Positions 34,000 through 41,048 of a DNA stretch of 41,048 nucleotides are shown piece after piece; positions within the stretch are counted from its first letter, which is position 1, and each line of letters opens with the position of its first letter. The notes under the pieces are model-generated. The model had not been told where the DNA came from and ran no database searches. It saw nothing but the letters and a program-made list of their open reading frames with translations. This DNA is from Butyrivibrio sp. GTDB lineage: Bacteria > Bacillota > Clostridia > Lachnospirales > Lachnospiraceae. The DNA lies in contig JAEEXE010000026.1 of NCBI GenBank assembly GCA_016291375.1, positions 1-41,048 on the forward strand, written 5' to 3'. The position numbers and the translations under genes are program-made.

Positions 34000-36054
34000 T
34001 TATGATAACTCTCCTTCTTCTATCATATCGTCAATCGTACGCTTAACGACTTCTATAGCCTCTTCAACAGATACATCCTGCATCTGGGTTCCTGCTGAGC
34101 TCATATGGCCACCGCCACCCATTCTCTCCATGATGACCTGAACATTGACCTCATCAATAGATCTGGCACTTACATACACCTGATTCTGATATTCGGTACA
34201 TACAAAGCTTGCTCTGACTCCTTTAATATTAAGAAGCTCATTTGCAGCCTGAGCACCTATAATTGTAGGACTCTCAACATCTCCTGTCCTAAGAACTGAA
34301 ATAGCATATCTGTCACGATAAATCTCTGCCTGACCAACTGCATCAGCCTTTGCTTTATATTCGCTGGCGTCCTCTCTAAAGAGCTTGCGTACCCTTGTGA
34401 CATCGGCACCGTTTCTTCTAAGGAAAGCTGCCGCCTCAAAGGTTCTGACACCGGTCTTATTCATGAAATTATTAGTATCTACGACCATTCCGGAATATAA
34501 GCTGTCTGCTTCTTCATTATGGATCTTAACGTTCTCCCCAATATACTGAAGAATCTCAGATACCATCTCGCACGCAGATGATGCATAGGGCTCTACATAC
34601 GACAAAGTAGCATTCTCGATAACCTCTGTGCCTTGTCTATGATGATCAAGCACAACTATTGTCTTACAGAATCTTAAAAGCTCAGGGCACTCTGTAATAC
34701 TGGGTTTATTAACATCAACAACTACAAGCACAGTATTGCTACCTGCAATATCTATTGCTTGCTGGTTGGTAATTATCATATCATCTTCATAATCAGGATT
34801 ACTTCTGAAAAGATCTACGAGCGGTGCCATGGAAGCAGTCACATCATTAAGTACAATGTGGCATTTTCTATCCAAAGTCTTGGCTATCCTATATATACCA
34901 ACAGATGCGCCAAAGCTATCCACATCACCCATTCTGTGTCCCATAACAATAACGGAATCTTTTCCGGATATAATCTCTCGAAGGGCATGTGCTTTAACTC
35001 TTGCCTTAACTCTGGTACTCTTCTCAATCTGCTGGCTCTTTCCACCATAGTATGAGATATTATCTGCGCTCTTAACTACGGCCTGATCACCGCCTCTACC
35101 AAGTGCCAAATCGATGGCATTTCTTGCAAACTCATAATTCTGAGCATAAGAAAGACCATTTATACCTATTCCAATACTAAGCGTAACCGCCATCTCATTA
35201 CCGATATTTACAGTCTTAACATCCTCCAGAATATCAAAACGCTGCTCTGTAAGAATCTCACATGACTTCTTAGGCATAACAACAAAGTATTTATCTTTTT
35301 CTATCTTCTTGGCAATTCCGTTACAAGAAGCTATATACTTATTAATCTTTCTATCTATAAGAGCAGTCAAAAGAGATCTTCTAACTTCCTCGACACTATC
35401 AAGCGCCTCATCGTAGTTATCAAGATAAATAAGACCTGCTGCCAAAGACTGATTGTCAACTTCTTGAATGGCAAGTCGAAGTGCTGTCTCATCGTACAAG
35501 TAAATCGCGATAAGGCTGCCCTCATAGTCCTCTTCATCGATAATATCACTGTTCATTGCCATCTCTCTTAAAGATATTCTCTTAAGCTTGATGGTATAAT
35601 TACTGTCTTCATAATCCAGCTTATAGGAAACTTCTTCGTTTCCATGCGGGAATTTATCTGCTGTTATAGAAGGGAAAAGAGAAAAGATAGTCTTTTTAAA
35701 CCCCTTCTCCTGATGTACTATTCGCTCGAAAGCAAGGTTTGTCCAAACAAATTTGCCCGAATCATCCAAAACGGCATGTGGAAGATCCAGCTCTCTAAGA
35801 AGTCTCTTTTGAATCTGACCATATTCCGTAGCAAAGCTTACCAGCTCATTCATAATAATGGGCTTATTATAAAAATTCAGATAAACGATGGCGATGAAAT
35901 ACAAAGCTGTAAATGCCAGCAATATAAAGCCTGCAGCCAGATCCATAGTAAATACAGCGATGTTGACAAGTGCCAGTAAGATTCCTAAATATGAGAAAAT
36001 CCTTAGATAAGATTTTAGTTTACCTTTAAGTTTGATTCTGTTCTTATTTGACAT
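34000..36054 (-). CDS. gdpP: Cyclic-di-AMP phosphodiesterase GdpP
   Basis: Hydrolyses c-di-AMP and so affects potassium balance and wall stress tolerance. The 684-aa protein has two N-terminal membrane segments (about 15-60), a PAS-like domain, a degenerate GGDEF-like domain, and a DHH domain followed by DHHA1. Motifs include VMGHRMGDVDSFG, IVVLDHHRQG and the terminal RMGGGGHMSSAG. The ATG at 36054 has AGGAAGAGGA 7 nt upstream and is preferred; the ATG at 36084 would lie within a few bases of the transcript start. A single extended -10 promoter serves the gdpP-rplI-dnaB unit. Confidence 0.96.
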   Translation of the reverse strand: MSNKNRIKLKGKLKSYLRIFSYLGILLALVNIAVFTMDLAAGFILLAFTALYFIAIVYLNFYNKPIIMNELVSFATEYGQIQKRLLRELDLPHAVLDDSGKFVWTNLAFERIVHQEKGFKKTIFSLFPSITADKFPHGNEEVSYKLDYEDSNYTIKLKRISLREMAMNSDIIDEEDYEGSLIAIYLYDETALRLAIQEVDNQSLAAGLIYLDNYDEALDSVEEVRRSLLTALIDRKINKYIASCNGIAKKIEKDKYFVVMPKKSCEILTEQRFDILEDVKTVNIGNEMAVTLSIGIGINGLSYAQNYEFARNAIDLALGRGGDQAVVKSADNISYYGGKSQQIEKSTRVKARVKAHALREIISGKDSVIVMGHRMGDVDSFGASVGIYRIAKTLDRKCHIVLNDVTASMAPLVDLFRSNPDYEDDMIITNQQAIDIAGSNTVLVVVDVNKPSITECPELLRFCKTIVVLDHHRQGTEVIENATLSYVEPYASSACEMVSEILQYIGENVKIHNEEADSLYSGMVVDTNNFMNKTGVRTFEAAAFLRRNGADVTRVRKLFREDASEYKAKADAVGQAEIYRDRYAISVLRTGDVESPTIIGAQAANELLNIKGVRASFVCTEYQNQVYVSARSIDEVNVQVIMERMGGGGHMSSAGTQMQDVSVEEAIEVVKRTIDDMIEEGELS

Positions 36055-36094
36055 TACTTGGTCCTCTTCCTGTCCAATGGACATTCCAAGTTTT

Positions 36095-36103
36095 ATTATA
36101 ACA
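36095..36103 (-). promoter_or_regulatory. Extended -10 promoter of gdpP-rplI-dnaB
   Basis: TG-T-TATAAT on the minus strand is a perfect extended -10 element, placing the likely start near 36088 and the gdpP ATG about 34 nt downstream. Confidence 0.6.
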
Positions 36104-36106
36104 TAA

Positions 36107-36144
36107 AGCGAGGCTTCTACGAAAATATTCGCAGATGCCCCGCT
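36107..36144 (-). terminator. Putative phosphoketolase terminator
   Basis: AGCGGGGC/GCCTCGCT (one G-U or mismatch) encloses CTGCGAA/TTCGTAG, with a 4-nt loop. It lies 30 bp past the phosphoketolase stop and just before the gdpP promoter. The T tail (TTTATG) is weak, so some read-through into gdpP is possible. Confidence 0.5.
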
Positions 36145-36173
36145 AAATCTATTTCATATTTTTGTGCGCAATA

Positions 36174-38540
36174 TTACTTAACGCCTGTCCACTTCCACTC
36201 AGCAACTTCAGGCATATCAACACCTACATCGTGAATGTAAGCCTTGTGCTCAACGAGCTTATCCTTCATCTTCTGGATAAGGAATGCTCCCTTATTGCCA
36301 AGCTGAGGCATATTGTTGAGCATTGCGATAACAAGATTGAAACGGTCGATCTTGTTCTGAACTCTCATATCAAAAGGAGTTGTGATTGTTCCTTCCTCAT
36401 GATAACCATATACATGGATATTTCTGTTTGTTCTTGTATATGTAAGCTCATGGATAAGAGTAGGATATCCATGGAATGCAAATACAATAGGCTTATCTTT
36501 TGTAAAGATAGTATCGTACTCCACATCAGAAAGTCCGTGAGGATGCTTATTCTTGGGCTCCATCTTCATAAGGTCAACTACGTTGACAAAACGAACCTTG
36601 ATCTCAGGCATCTCCTTATGAAGAATATCAACTGCAGCAAGAGCCTCAAGTGTAGGTGTATCACCACAGCAAGCAAGTACGATATCGGGCTCTTCACCTG
36701 TATCTGTTGAAGCCCAATCCCAAATACCAATACCCTGTGTACAGTGCTTAACAGCCTGCTCCATTGTGAGCCACTGAGGTCTGGGATGCTTACTTGCAAC
36801 GATAGCATTTACATAGTTCTTACTCTTAAGGCAATGATCCATTGTTGAGAGCAAGCAGTTAGCATCGGGTGGAAGATAAAGTCTTACAACGTCTGCCTTC
36901 TTATTTGAAATATGGTCAAGGAATCCGGGATCCTGATGTGTGAATCCGTTGTGATCCTGCTGCCATACATTTGATGTAAGAAGAAGGTTAAGAGATGCAA
37001 TAGGACGTCTCCATGAAAGACCATTGCAAACCTTAAGCCACTTAGCATGCTGCGCTGCCATTGAATCTATGATACGAATGAATGCTTCGTAACTTGCAAA
37101 GAATCCATGTCTACCTGTAAGAAGGTATCCCTCAAGCCATCCTTCGCACATATGCTCAGAAAGCATTGAATCCATTACTCGTCCGTCAGAAGCAAGGAAC
37201 TGATCTGTATCCTTGTCGATAGCATTGTTCCAATCACGGTTTGTTACTTCAAATACCTTATTAAGACGGTTAGACATTGTCTCATCAGGTCCAAAGATAC
37301 GGAAGTTCTTCTGATCATCATTGAGTTTGAATACGTCTCTGATGTATCCGCCAAGCTCGATCATATCCTGCTTCTCAACAGAACCGGGAGTAGGAACATC
37401 GATAGCATAATCACGGAAATCAGGAAGTCTAAGGTCATGAAGAAGCTTACCTCCATTTGCATGAGGGTTAGCACCGATACGCTTGTCTCCCTTAGGTGCA
37501 AGTTCTTCAAGCTCAGGAATAAGACGTCCGTTCTTATCAAAGAGCTCCTCAGGATGATAGCTCTCAAGCCAATCCTTAAGGATCTGAAGGTGCTCAGGCT
37601 TATCCATCATTACGGGAACCTGATGTGCCTGGAAAGATCCCTCAATCTTATTTCCGTCTACAACCTTAGGACCAGTCCATCCCTTAGGTGTACGAAGAAC
37701 GATCATAGGCCATACAGGTCTTGTAGAATCGCCTGTTGTTCTTGCCTTATTCTGAATTGCCTTGATCTCATCCATAGCCTTATCAAGAGTCTCAGCCATC
37801 TTGCGGTGCATTTCCTTAGGATCTGAACCTTCTACAAAGTAAGGCTTCCATCCCATACCTGTGAAGAATGACTCAAGCTCTTCATGTGAAAGGCGAGCAA
37901 GAATTGTAGGATTTGAAATCTTAAAGCCGTTAAGATGAAGAATAGGAAGAACTGCTCCATCAGAAACAGGATTAAGGAATTTGTTTGACTGCCATGATGT
38001 TGCAAGAGGTCCTGTTTCTGCCTCACCATCACCTACTACACATGTAGCTATAAGATCAGGGTTGTCAAATACTGCACCAAAAGCATGTGCAATAGAGTAA
38101 CCAAGCTCACCACCCTCATGAATAGAACCGGGAGTCTCGGGAGCTACGTGGCTTGAGATACCGCCGGGGAATGAGAACTGCTTACAAAGCTTCTGTAAAC
38201 CATCCATGTCACGGCTTACATTTGGATATACTTCACTATAAGATCCCTCAAGATATGTATTGGCTACGAAGAAGTTCCCGCCGTGACCGGGACCAGAAAT
38301 AAGGATCATATCCTGATCATACTTATTGATGACACGGTTGAGATGTACATAGATAAAGTTCTGTCCGGGAACTGTACCCCAGTGTCCAACGATTTTCTTC
38401 TTAATATGTTCCTTCTTAAGAGGCTCACGAAGAAGTGGGTTCTCAAGAAGATATAACTGTGCTGCAGCGAGATAGTTAGTCGCACGCCAATAGGCGTCCA
38501 TTTTGGCTAAGTACTCGTCTGTTAATTCTTTATGGTTCAT
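36174..38540 (-). CDS. xfp: Phosphoketolase (xylulose 5-phosphate/fructose 6-phosphate)
   Basis: Thiamine-diphosphate enzyme that splits xylulose 5-phosphate (and often fructose 6-phosphate) with phosphate to acetyl phosphate plus glyceraldehyde 3-phosphate or erythrose 4-phosphate. The 788-aa length is typical. Motifs include ISGPGHGG, the thiamine site [25 protein letters not shown] and [12 protein letters not shown]. The ATG at 38540 has AAGGAGAGG; an earlier in-frame ATG at 38567 lacks such a site. It is monocistronic, with its own promoter and an unusual palindrome in the leader. Single versus dual substrate use cannot be read from sequence. Confidence 0.95.
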   Translation of the reverse strand: MNHKELTDEYLAKMDAYWRATNYLAAAQLYLLENPLLREPLKKEHIKKKIVGHWGTVPGQNFIYVHLNRVINKYDQDMILISGPGHGGNFFVANTYLEGSYSEVYPNVSRDMDGLQKLCKQFSFPGGISSHVAPETPGSIHEGGELGYSIAHAFGAVFDNPDLIATCVVGDGEAETGPLATSWQSNKFLNPVSDGAVLPILHLNGFKISNPTILARLSHEELESFFTGMGWKPYFVEGSDPKEMHRKMAETLDKAMDEIKAIQNKARTTGDSTRPVWPMIVLRTPKGWTGPKVVDGNKIEGSFQAHQVPVMMDKPEHLQILKDWLESYHPEELFDKNGRLIPELEELAPKGDKRIGANPHANGGKLLHDLRLPDFRDYAIDVPTPGSVEKQDMIELGGYIRDVFKLNDDQKNFRIFGPDETMSNRLNKVFEVTNRDWNNAIDKDTDQFLASDGRVMDSMLSEHMCEGWLEGYLLTGRHGFFASYEAFIRIIDSMAAQHAKWLKVCNGLSWRRPIASLNLLLTSNVWQQDHNGFTHQDPGFLDHISNKKADVVRLYLPPDANCLLSTMDHCLKSKNYVNAIVASKHPRPQWLTMEQAVKHCTQGIGIWDWASTDTGEEPDIVLACCGDTPTLEALAAVDILHKEMPEIKVRFVNVVDLMKMEPKNKHPHGLSDVEYDTIFTKDKPIVFAFHGYPTLIHELTYTRTNRNIHVYGYHEEGTITTPFDMRVQNKIDRFNLVIAMLNNMPQLGNKGAFLIQKMKDKLVEHKAYIHDVGVDMPEVAEWKWTGVK

Positions 38541-38565
38541 ACTTACCTCTCCTTTGCTTGTTTGC

Positions 38566-38580
38566 ATCGTATTGTACGAT
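38566..38580. promoter_or_regulatory. Palindromic operator candidate in the phosphoketolase leader
   Basis: ATCGTA-TTG-TACGAT is a perfect 6-bp inverted repeat with a 3-bp centre, 26 bp before the phosphoketolase ATG and just downstream of its promoter. The position suits a repressor site. Confidence 0.45.
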
Positions 38581-38600
38581 AAAATATTTCAGCTCCTTTT

Positions 38601-38631
38601 ACTATACAGATTATTGCTAAATTATTGTCAA
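38601..38631 (-). promoter_or_regulatory. Phosphoketolase promoter
   Basis: A perfect TTGACA (38626-38631), a long 19-nt spacer and TATAGT on the minus strand. The spacer is 2 nt longer than ideal, which may mark a regulated promoter. Confidence 0.5.
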
Positions 38632-38653
38632 TTAATGCTATCACCATTTTACA

Positions 38654-38697
38654 GCACAAAAAAAGACACTTTTTAGAATATTTTCTAAAAAGTGTCT
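38654..38697 (-). terminator. rpsF-ssb-rpsR operon terminator
   Basis: A perfect 15-bp stem, AGACACTTTTTAGAA/TTCTAAAAAGTGTCT, has a 4-nt loop and is followed by seven T on the minus strand. It lies 24 bp beyond the rpsR stop. Confidence 0.9.
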
Positions 38698-38720
38698 AAA
38701 TTTTTTAATATAACTGCTAA

Positions 38721-38984
38721 TTACTCAGCTACGTAAGGCATAAGTGCAAGATGTCTTGCTCTCTTGATAGCAGATGTAAGCTCTCTCTGGTGCTTAGCGC
38801 AGTTACCTGTGATTCTTCTGGGAAGAATCTTGCCGCTCTCAGAAACGAACTTCTTAAGCTTAGCTACATCCTTATAATCAATAACATTATCTTTGCCACA
38901 GAATACGCAAACTTTCTTTCTTCTGTGCATTCCACCCTTTCTCCTTACAGGAGCATCGGATTTCTCAGACTTTGTGAAAGCCAT
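38721..38984 (-). CDS. rpsR: 30S ribosomal protein S18
   Basis: Binds the 30S platform together with S6. The 87-aa protein has the conserved core [19 protein letters not shown] and [20 protein letters not shown], with an N-terminal basic extension containing CVFCGK, a common form in Firmicutes. An AAGGAGGA site precedes the ATG. The ssb gene ends 71 bp upstream. Confidence 0.98.
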   Translation of the reverse strand: MAFTKSEKSDAPVRRKGGMHRRKKVCVFCGKDNVIDYKDVAKLKKFVSESGKILPRRITGNCAKHQRELTSAIKRARHLALMPYVAE

Positions 38985-39055
38985 TGTTTATTCCTCCTTA
39001 ACTACGGATAACGCTTACATAACTGTGATGGTCATGCCAAAGCAATATCCTCGAA

Positions 39056-39511
39056 TCAGTTAAACGGCAGCTCCTCATCAATTCCATCAGGAATATTCAT
39101 GAAGCCATCGCTTGCTGCAGCAGGAGCCGGTGCTTCAGCTGAAAAATCAGAATCAAATGATCCACCATTACTGGAAGATGCGTTCTTGGATTCAGCAAAC
39201 TCCTGGTCCTCCGCAACTACATCAGTTGTGTATACCTTAACGCCATCCTTGTTGGTATAGCTACCTGTCTGGATGCGTCCTGTTACGATAACCTTAGTGC
39301 CCTTCTTAAGATACTTCTCTGCAAACTCACCAGATCTTCCAAATGCAACAATACTGATAAAATCAGCTGTCTGAGCATCCTGCTGGTCTCTTCTTGCAAA
39401 TCTTCTGTCAACAGCAAGAGTATATCTTGCGACTGCTGTTGCTGTTTCTCCCTGTGAATATCTAACATCAGGGTCTCTTGTCAAACGTCCCACTAGTATA
39501 ACTTTATTCAT
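39056..39511 (-). CDS. ssb: Single-stranded DNA-binding protein
   Basis: Coats single-stranded DNA and recruits replication and repair proteins through its tail. The 151-aa protein has the OB fold (VILVGRLTRDPDVRYSQGETATAV to about residue 105), a flexible Ser/Ala/Pro-rich linker and an acidic C-terminal tip DEELPFN, the usual interaction peptide with one extra Asn. It sits between rpsF and rpsR, as in Bacillus. The gap to rpsF is 18 nt. Confidence 0.98.
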   Translation of the reverse strand: MNKVILVGRLTRDPDVRYSQGETATAVARYTLAVDRRFARRDQQDAQTADFISIVAFGRSGEFAEKYLKKGTKVIVTGRIQTGSYTNKDGVKVYTTDVVAEDQEFAESKNASSSNGGSFDSDFSAEAPAPAAASDGFMNIPDGIDEELPFN

Positions 39512-39529
39512 ATTTTCGTCCTCTTGTAT

Positions 39530-39817
39530 TTAAGCCTCGTTCTTAACGCATAAATATCTGATGACGCCGTCCATGATACGCATGCGAGTCTCAATCTCTG
39601 CTGGAGTTGTTGACTCACCATCGAACTGGATGAAATAGTAGAAGCCTTCTGTCATCTTCTCGATCTCATAAGCGAGCTTCTTCTTACCCCAATCATCAAC
39701 GTTGGTAATCTGACCACCATGCTTCTCGATAGTCTTCTTAACCTTCTCGATGAGGGCTGTTCTGGCATCGTCCTCGATCTTTGCACTAACAACAACGGCT
39801 AATTCGTATTTGTTCAT
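39530..39817 (-). CDS. rpsF: 30S ribosomal protein S6
   Basis: Partner of S18 on the ribosome. The 95-aa protein has the YELAVVVSAKIEDD start, the central IEKHGGQITNVDDWGKKKLAYEI segment and a YYFIQFDGE strand; the length is standard. GGAGGTAAC lies 10 nt before the ATG. The 107-bp leader has a small hairpin (GATATG/CATATC, 39888-39903), but I do not recognise the S6:S18 autoregulatory motif. Confidence 0.98.
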   Translation of the reverse strand: MNKYELAVVVSAKIEDDARTALIEKVKKTIEKHGGQITNVDDWGKKKLAYEIEKMTEGFYYFIQFDGESTTPAEIETRMRIMDGVIRYLCVKNEA

Positions 39818-39924
39818 GCTATTTGTTACCTCCTTTTGGTCTCTGGCTACTTGTATCAGTCAAGCAGCAAGGAATTTATCACAGGATGATATGTTATCAT
39901 ATCCCTATAATTAATGCAAGCATT

Positions 39925-40098
39925 TTATCGTATCCCTCTGATGTTTTTCTCAACATTTTTCCTGGATACCATTATCTGATGACCACAGCCAAGACATTTA
40001 AGTCTAAAATCTGCTCCAACTCGCAAAACTTCCCATTCAAAGCTACCGCAAGGATGTTGTTTTTTTAATTTAATTATATTTCCTACTTGAATATCCAT
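39925..40098 (-). CDS. Small DUF951 protein with CxxC motif
   Basis: The 57-aa protein is below the usual ORF cutoff. It reads MDIQVGNIIKLKKQHPCGSF then EWEVLRVGADFRLKCLGCGH, a close fit to the DUF951 family, which is often found next to rpsF in Firmicutes. Three cysteines (HPCG and CLGCG) and a His suggest metal or nucleic-acid binding. Its ATG overlaps the sirtuin stop by one base (TAATG), so it is cotranslated with that gene, and rpsF follows after 107 bp. The biological role is unknown. Confidence 0.92.
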   Translation of the reverse strand: MDIQVGNIIKLKKQHPCGSFEWEVLRVGADFRLKCLGCGHQIMVSRKNVEKNIRGIR

Positions 40099-40814
40099 TA
40101 AATCTGATCCAAAATCTCCCCTATGGGACCCTGCACTACCAAATCTGCCTGATTATCCCTAGGCGTTGCAGACTTATTGATCAATACAAGCTTATTACCA
40201 CTATAATAATCTATAAGTCCGGCTGCAGGATAAACAGCCAATGAAGTGCCACCTATAATAAGTACATCCGCATTTCTTATATAATTAACAGACTCTTCTA
40301 TAACCTGCATATCAAGGCCTTCTTCATATAAGACAACATCGGGTTTAACTCTTCCACCGCATTCACAGGTAGGAATACCGTCATAATTAACCATAAAATC
40401 AAAACCATAGAACTTATGACATCTTTCACAATAGTTCCTATGTACACTGCCATGTAATTCAAGAACTTTCTCGCTTCCGGCAGCTTGATGTAACCCATCT
40501 ATGTTTTGAGTTATCACAGCCTTTAATTTACCCTTTTTTTCAAGCTCTGCAAGCTTAAGATGTGCTTTATTAGGTTTAACACCGGTAATCAAAAGTTTAT
40601 CCCTATAAAATCTAAAAAATTCTTCAGGCATACGTTCATAAAAAGTATGACTTAGAATCTGCTCCGGTGGATACTTATACTTCTGATGATATAAACCATC
40701 CTCGCTTCTAAAATCAGGTACGCCGCTTTCAGTAGAAACACCGGCACCACCAAAGAAAACTATATTATCAGATCCATCTATAAGCTCTTTTAGTTTTCTT
40801 ACCTCTTCCTCCAT
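40098..40814 (-). CDS. NAD-dependent protein deacylase, sirtuin
   Basis: Removes acyl groups from protein lysines with NAD. The 238-aa protein has GAGVSTESGVPDFRS (NAD binding), TQNIDGLHQAAG, the catalytic His in ELHGSVH, a zinc site with CERC and CEC and the C-terminal GGTSLAVYPAAG. The ATG at 40814 has AAAGGAGGG and is chosen over an in-frame codon 18 nt earlier. An extended -10 promoter lies upstream. Acetyl phosphate from phosphoketolase could be a source of protein acetylation, but this is only a contextual inference. Confidence 0.96.
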   Translation of the reverse strand: MEEEVRKLKELIDGSDNIVFFGGAGVSTESGVPDFRSEDGLYHQKYKYPPEQILSHTFYERMPEEFFRFYRDKLLITGVKPNKAHLKLAELEKKGKLKAVITQNIDGLHQAAGSEKVLELHGSVHRNYCERCHKFYGFDFMVNYDGIPTCECGGRVKPDVVLYEEGLDMQVIEESVNYIRNADVLIIGGTSLAVYPAAGLIDYYSGNKLVLINKSATPRDNQADLVVQGPIGEILDQI

Positions 40815-40849
40815 AGACCCTCCTTTCATCATAAGAGATGACTATGAAA

Positions 40850-40858
40850 ATTATAACA
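40850..40858 (-). promoter_or_regulatory. Extended -10 promoter of the sirtuin operon
   Basis: TG-T-TATAAT on the minus strand lies 36 nt before the sirtuin ATG. The intron 3' end lies about 65 bp upstream of it. Confidence 0.6.
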
Positions 40859-40921
40859 TTTTCTATCATAATCGAGTAGTCTGACCACTACTGGAATCCA
40901 TTCGCTTGCCGGTCTTGTGCA

Positions 40922-41048
40922 AATCGAGTAGGAGGAATTTCTCTTAATTGAGAAATTCCGACCTCTCACACCACCGTGCGTACCGTTCGGTACACGGCGG
41001 TTCAATCAACTTAACAAGTAACACACCTTTTGGTGTAGTAGTCTACCA
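40922..41048 (-). mobile_element. Group II intron, 3' end (domains V and VI), continues beyond the window
   Basis: On the minus strand, ACCGCCGTG-TACCG-AA-CGGTA-CG-CACGGTGGT forms the domain V hairpin with its 2-nt bulge, followed by TGTGAGAGGTCGG. A domain VI hairpin follows (GGAATTTCTC-AATTAA-GAGAAATTCC) and the intron ends near CTCCTACTCGATT, about position 40922. The CGC triad and the ending match bacterial class C introns. The reverse transcriptase gene and domains I-IV must lie to the right. Confidence 0.85.

Noticed and set aside
33434..34141. 235-aa plus-strand reading frame
   Set aside because: It is antisense to rplI, dnaB and gdpP, Ser/Ile/Phe-rich, and has no binding site.
36082..36084. 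Upstream ATG as gdpP start
   Set aside because: It would lie only a few bases from the predicted transcript start and has no ribosome binding site; the ATG at 36054 has a strong one.
36162..36710. 182-aa plus-strand reading frame
   Set aside because: It is antisense to the phosphoketolase gene, with no start context or recognisable family.
39818..39924. S6:S18 autoregulatory RNA motif before rpsF
   Set aside because: Only a short hairpin is visible; I could not find the features of that leader.
41004..41048. Independent gene at the right edge
   Set aside because: The sequence continues group II intron domain IV/V rather than a separate gene; no reading frame is supported.

Overview
The window reads as a chromosomal segment of a low-to-moderate GC Gram-positive anaerobe, most likely a Lachnospiraceae member of the Butyrivibrio/Pseudobutyrivibrio type. 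This is inferred from protein character: a paired GlgC/GlgD glycogen system, an unusually long PRPP synthetase next to a DnaD-like/DnaC helicase-loading pair, a single-chain pyruvate:ferredoxin oxidoreductase with a divergent 2[4Fe-4S] ferredoxin, a phosphoketolase, MecA, GdpP and strong AGGAGG-type ribosome binding sites. The genes are mostly housekeeping. I found no tRNA, rRNA, CRISPR array, prophage or defence island.

Layout. 1-7724 (minus strand): glgC, glgD, spoVG, then pth and mfd (cut by the left edge). This resembles the Bacillus spoVG-(glmU-prs-ctc)-pth-mfd neighbourhood, but a plus-strand gene for a secreted Big_2-domain protein (3910-4935) sits between spoVG and pth. 7977-13094 (plus): murC, then a DnaA-box-rich gap, a tandem-DnaD-domain protein, a structured intercistronic RNA, dnaC and prs. 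13057-13734 (minus) is a HAD phosphatase that overlaps the end of prs; 13885-14520 (plus) is a LUD-domain protein. 14606-20216 (minus): a membrane-anchored sensor-like protein with a C39-like domain, followed by GH2 beta-galactosidase. 20278-20760 (plus): a DUF402 protein. 20777-26400 (minus): GH18 glycosidase, tsaC/sua5, rpiB, upp, dCMP deaminase and a coiled-coil SleB-type hydrolase. 27064-27864 (plus): mecA behind a long hairpin-rich leader. 27942-31472 (minus): nifJ. 31896-32066 (plus): a 56-aa ferredoxin. 32206-36054 (minus): gdpP, rplI, dnaB. 36174-38540 (minus): phosphoketolase. 38721-40814 (minus): sirtuin, a 57-aa DUF951 protein, rpsF, ssb, rpsR. 40922-41048: the 3' end (domains V and VI) of a group II intron whose body lies beyond the right edge.

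How the genes work together. Carbon flow is represented by lactose cleavage, phosphoketolase (acetyl phosphate), PFOR with its ferredoxin (acetyl-CoA and reduced ferredoxin) and glycogen precursor synthesis (GlgCD). Replication is represented three times: the DnaD-like/DnaC loader operon, replicative helicase DnaB and SSB. Nucleotide supply comes from Prs, Upp, dCMP deaminase and RpiB. Envelope work is represented by MurC, SleB-like and GH18 enzymes and c-di-AMP hydrolase GdpP.

The most interesting non-coding signals are the tandem DnaA boxes before the helicase-loader operon, the about 80-nt nested hairpin between the DnaD-like gene and dnaC, paired leader segments that could mask the GH18 start site, a terminator-like hairpin in the nifJ leader, hairpins in the mecA leader, and a possible coding remnant before the ferredoxin gene. 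I do not see convincing evidence for an entirely new multi-gene system.
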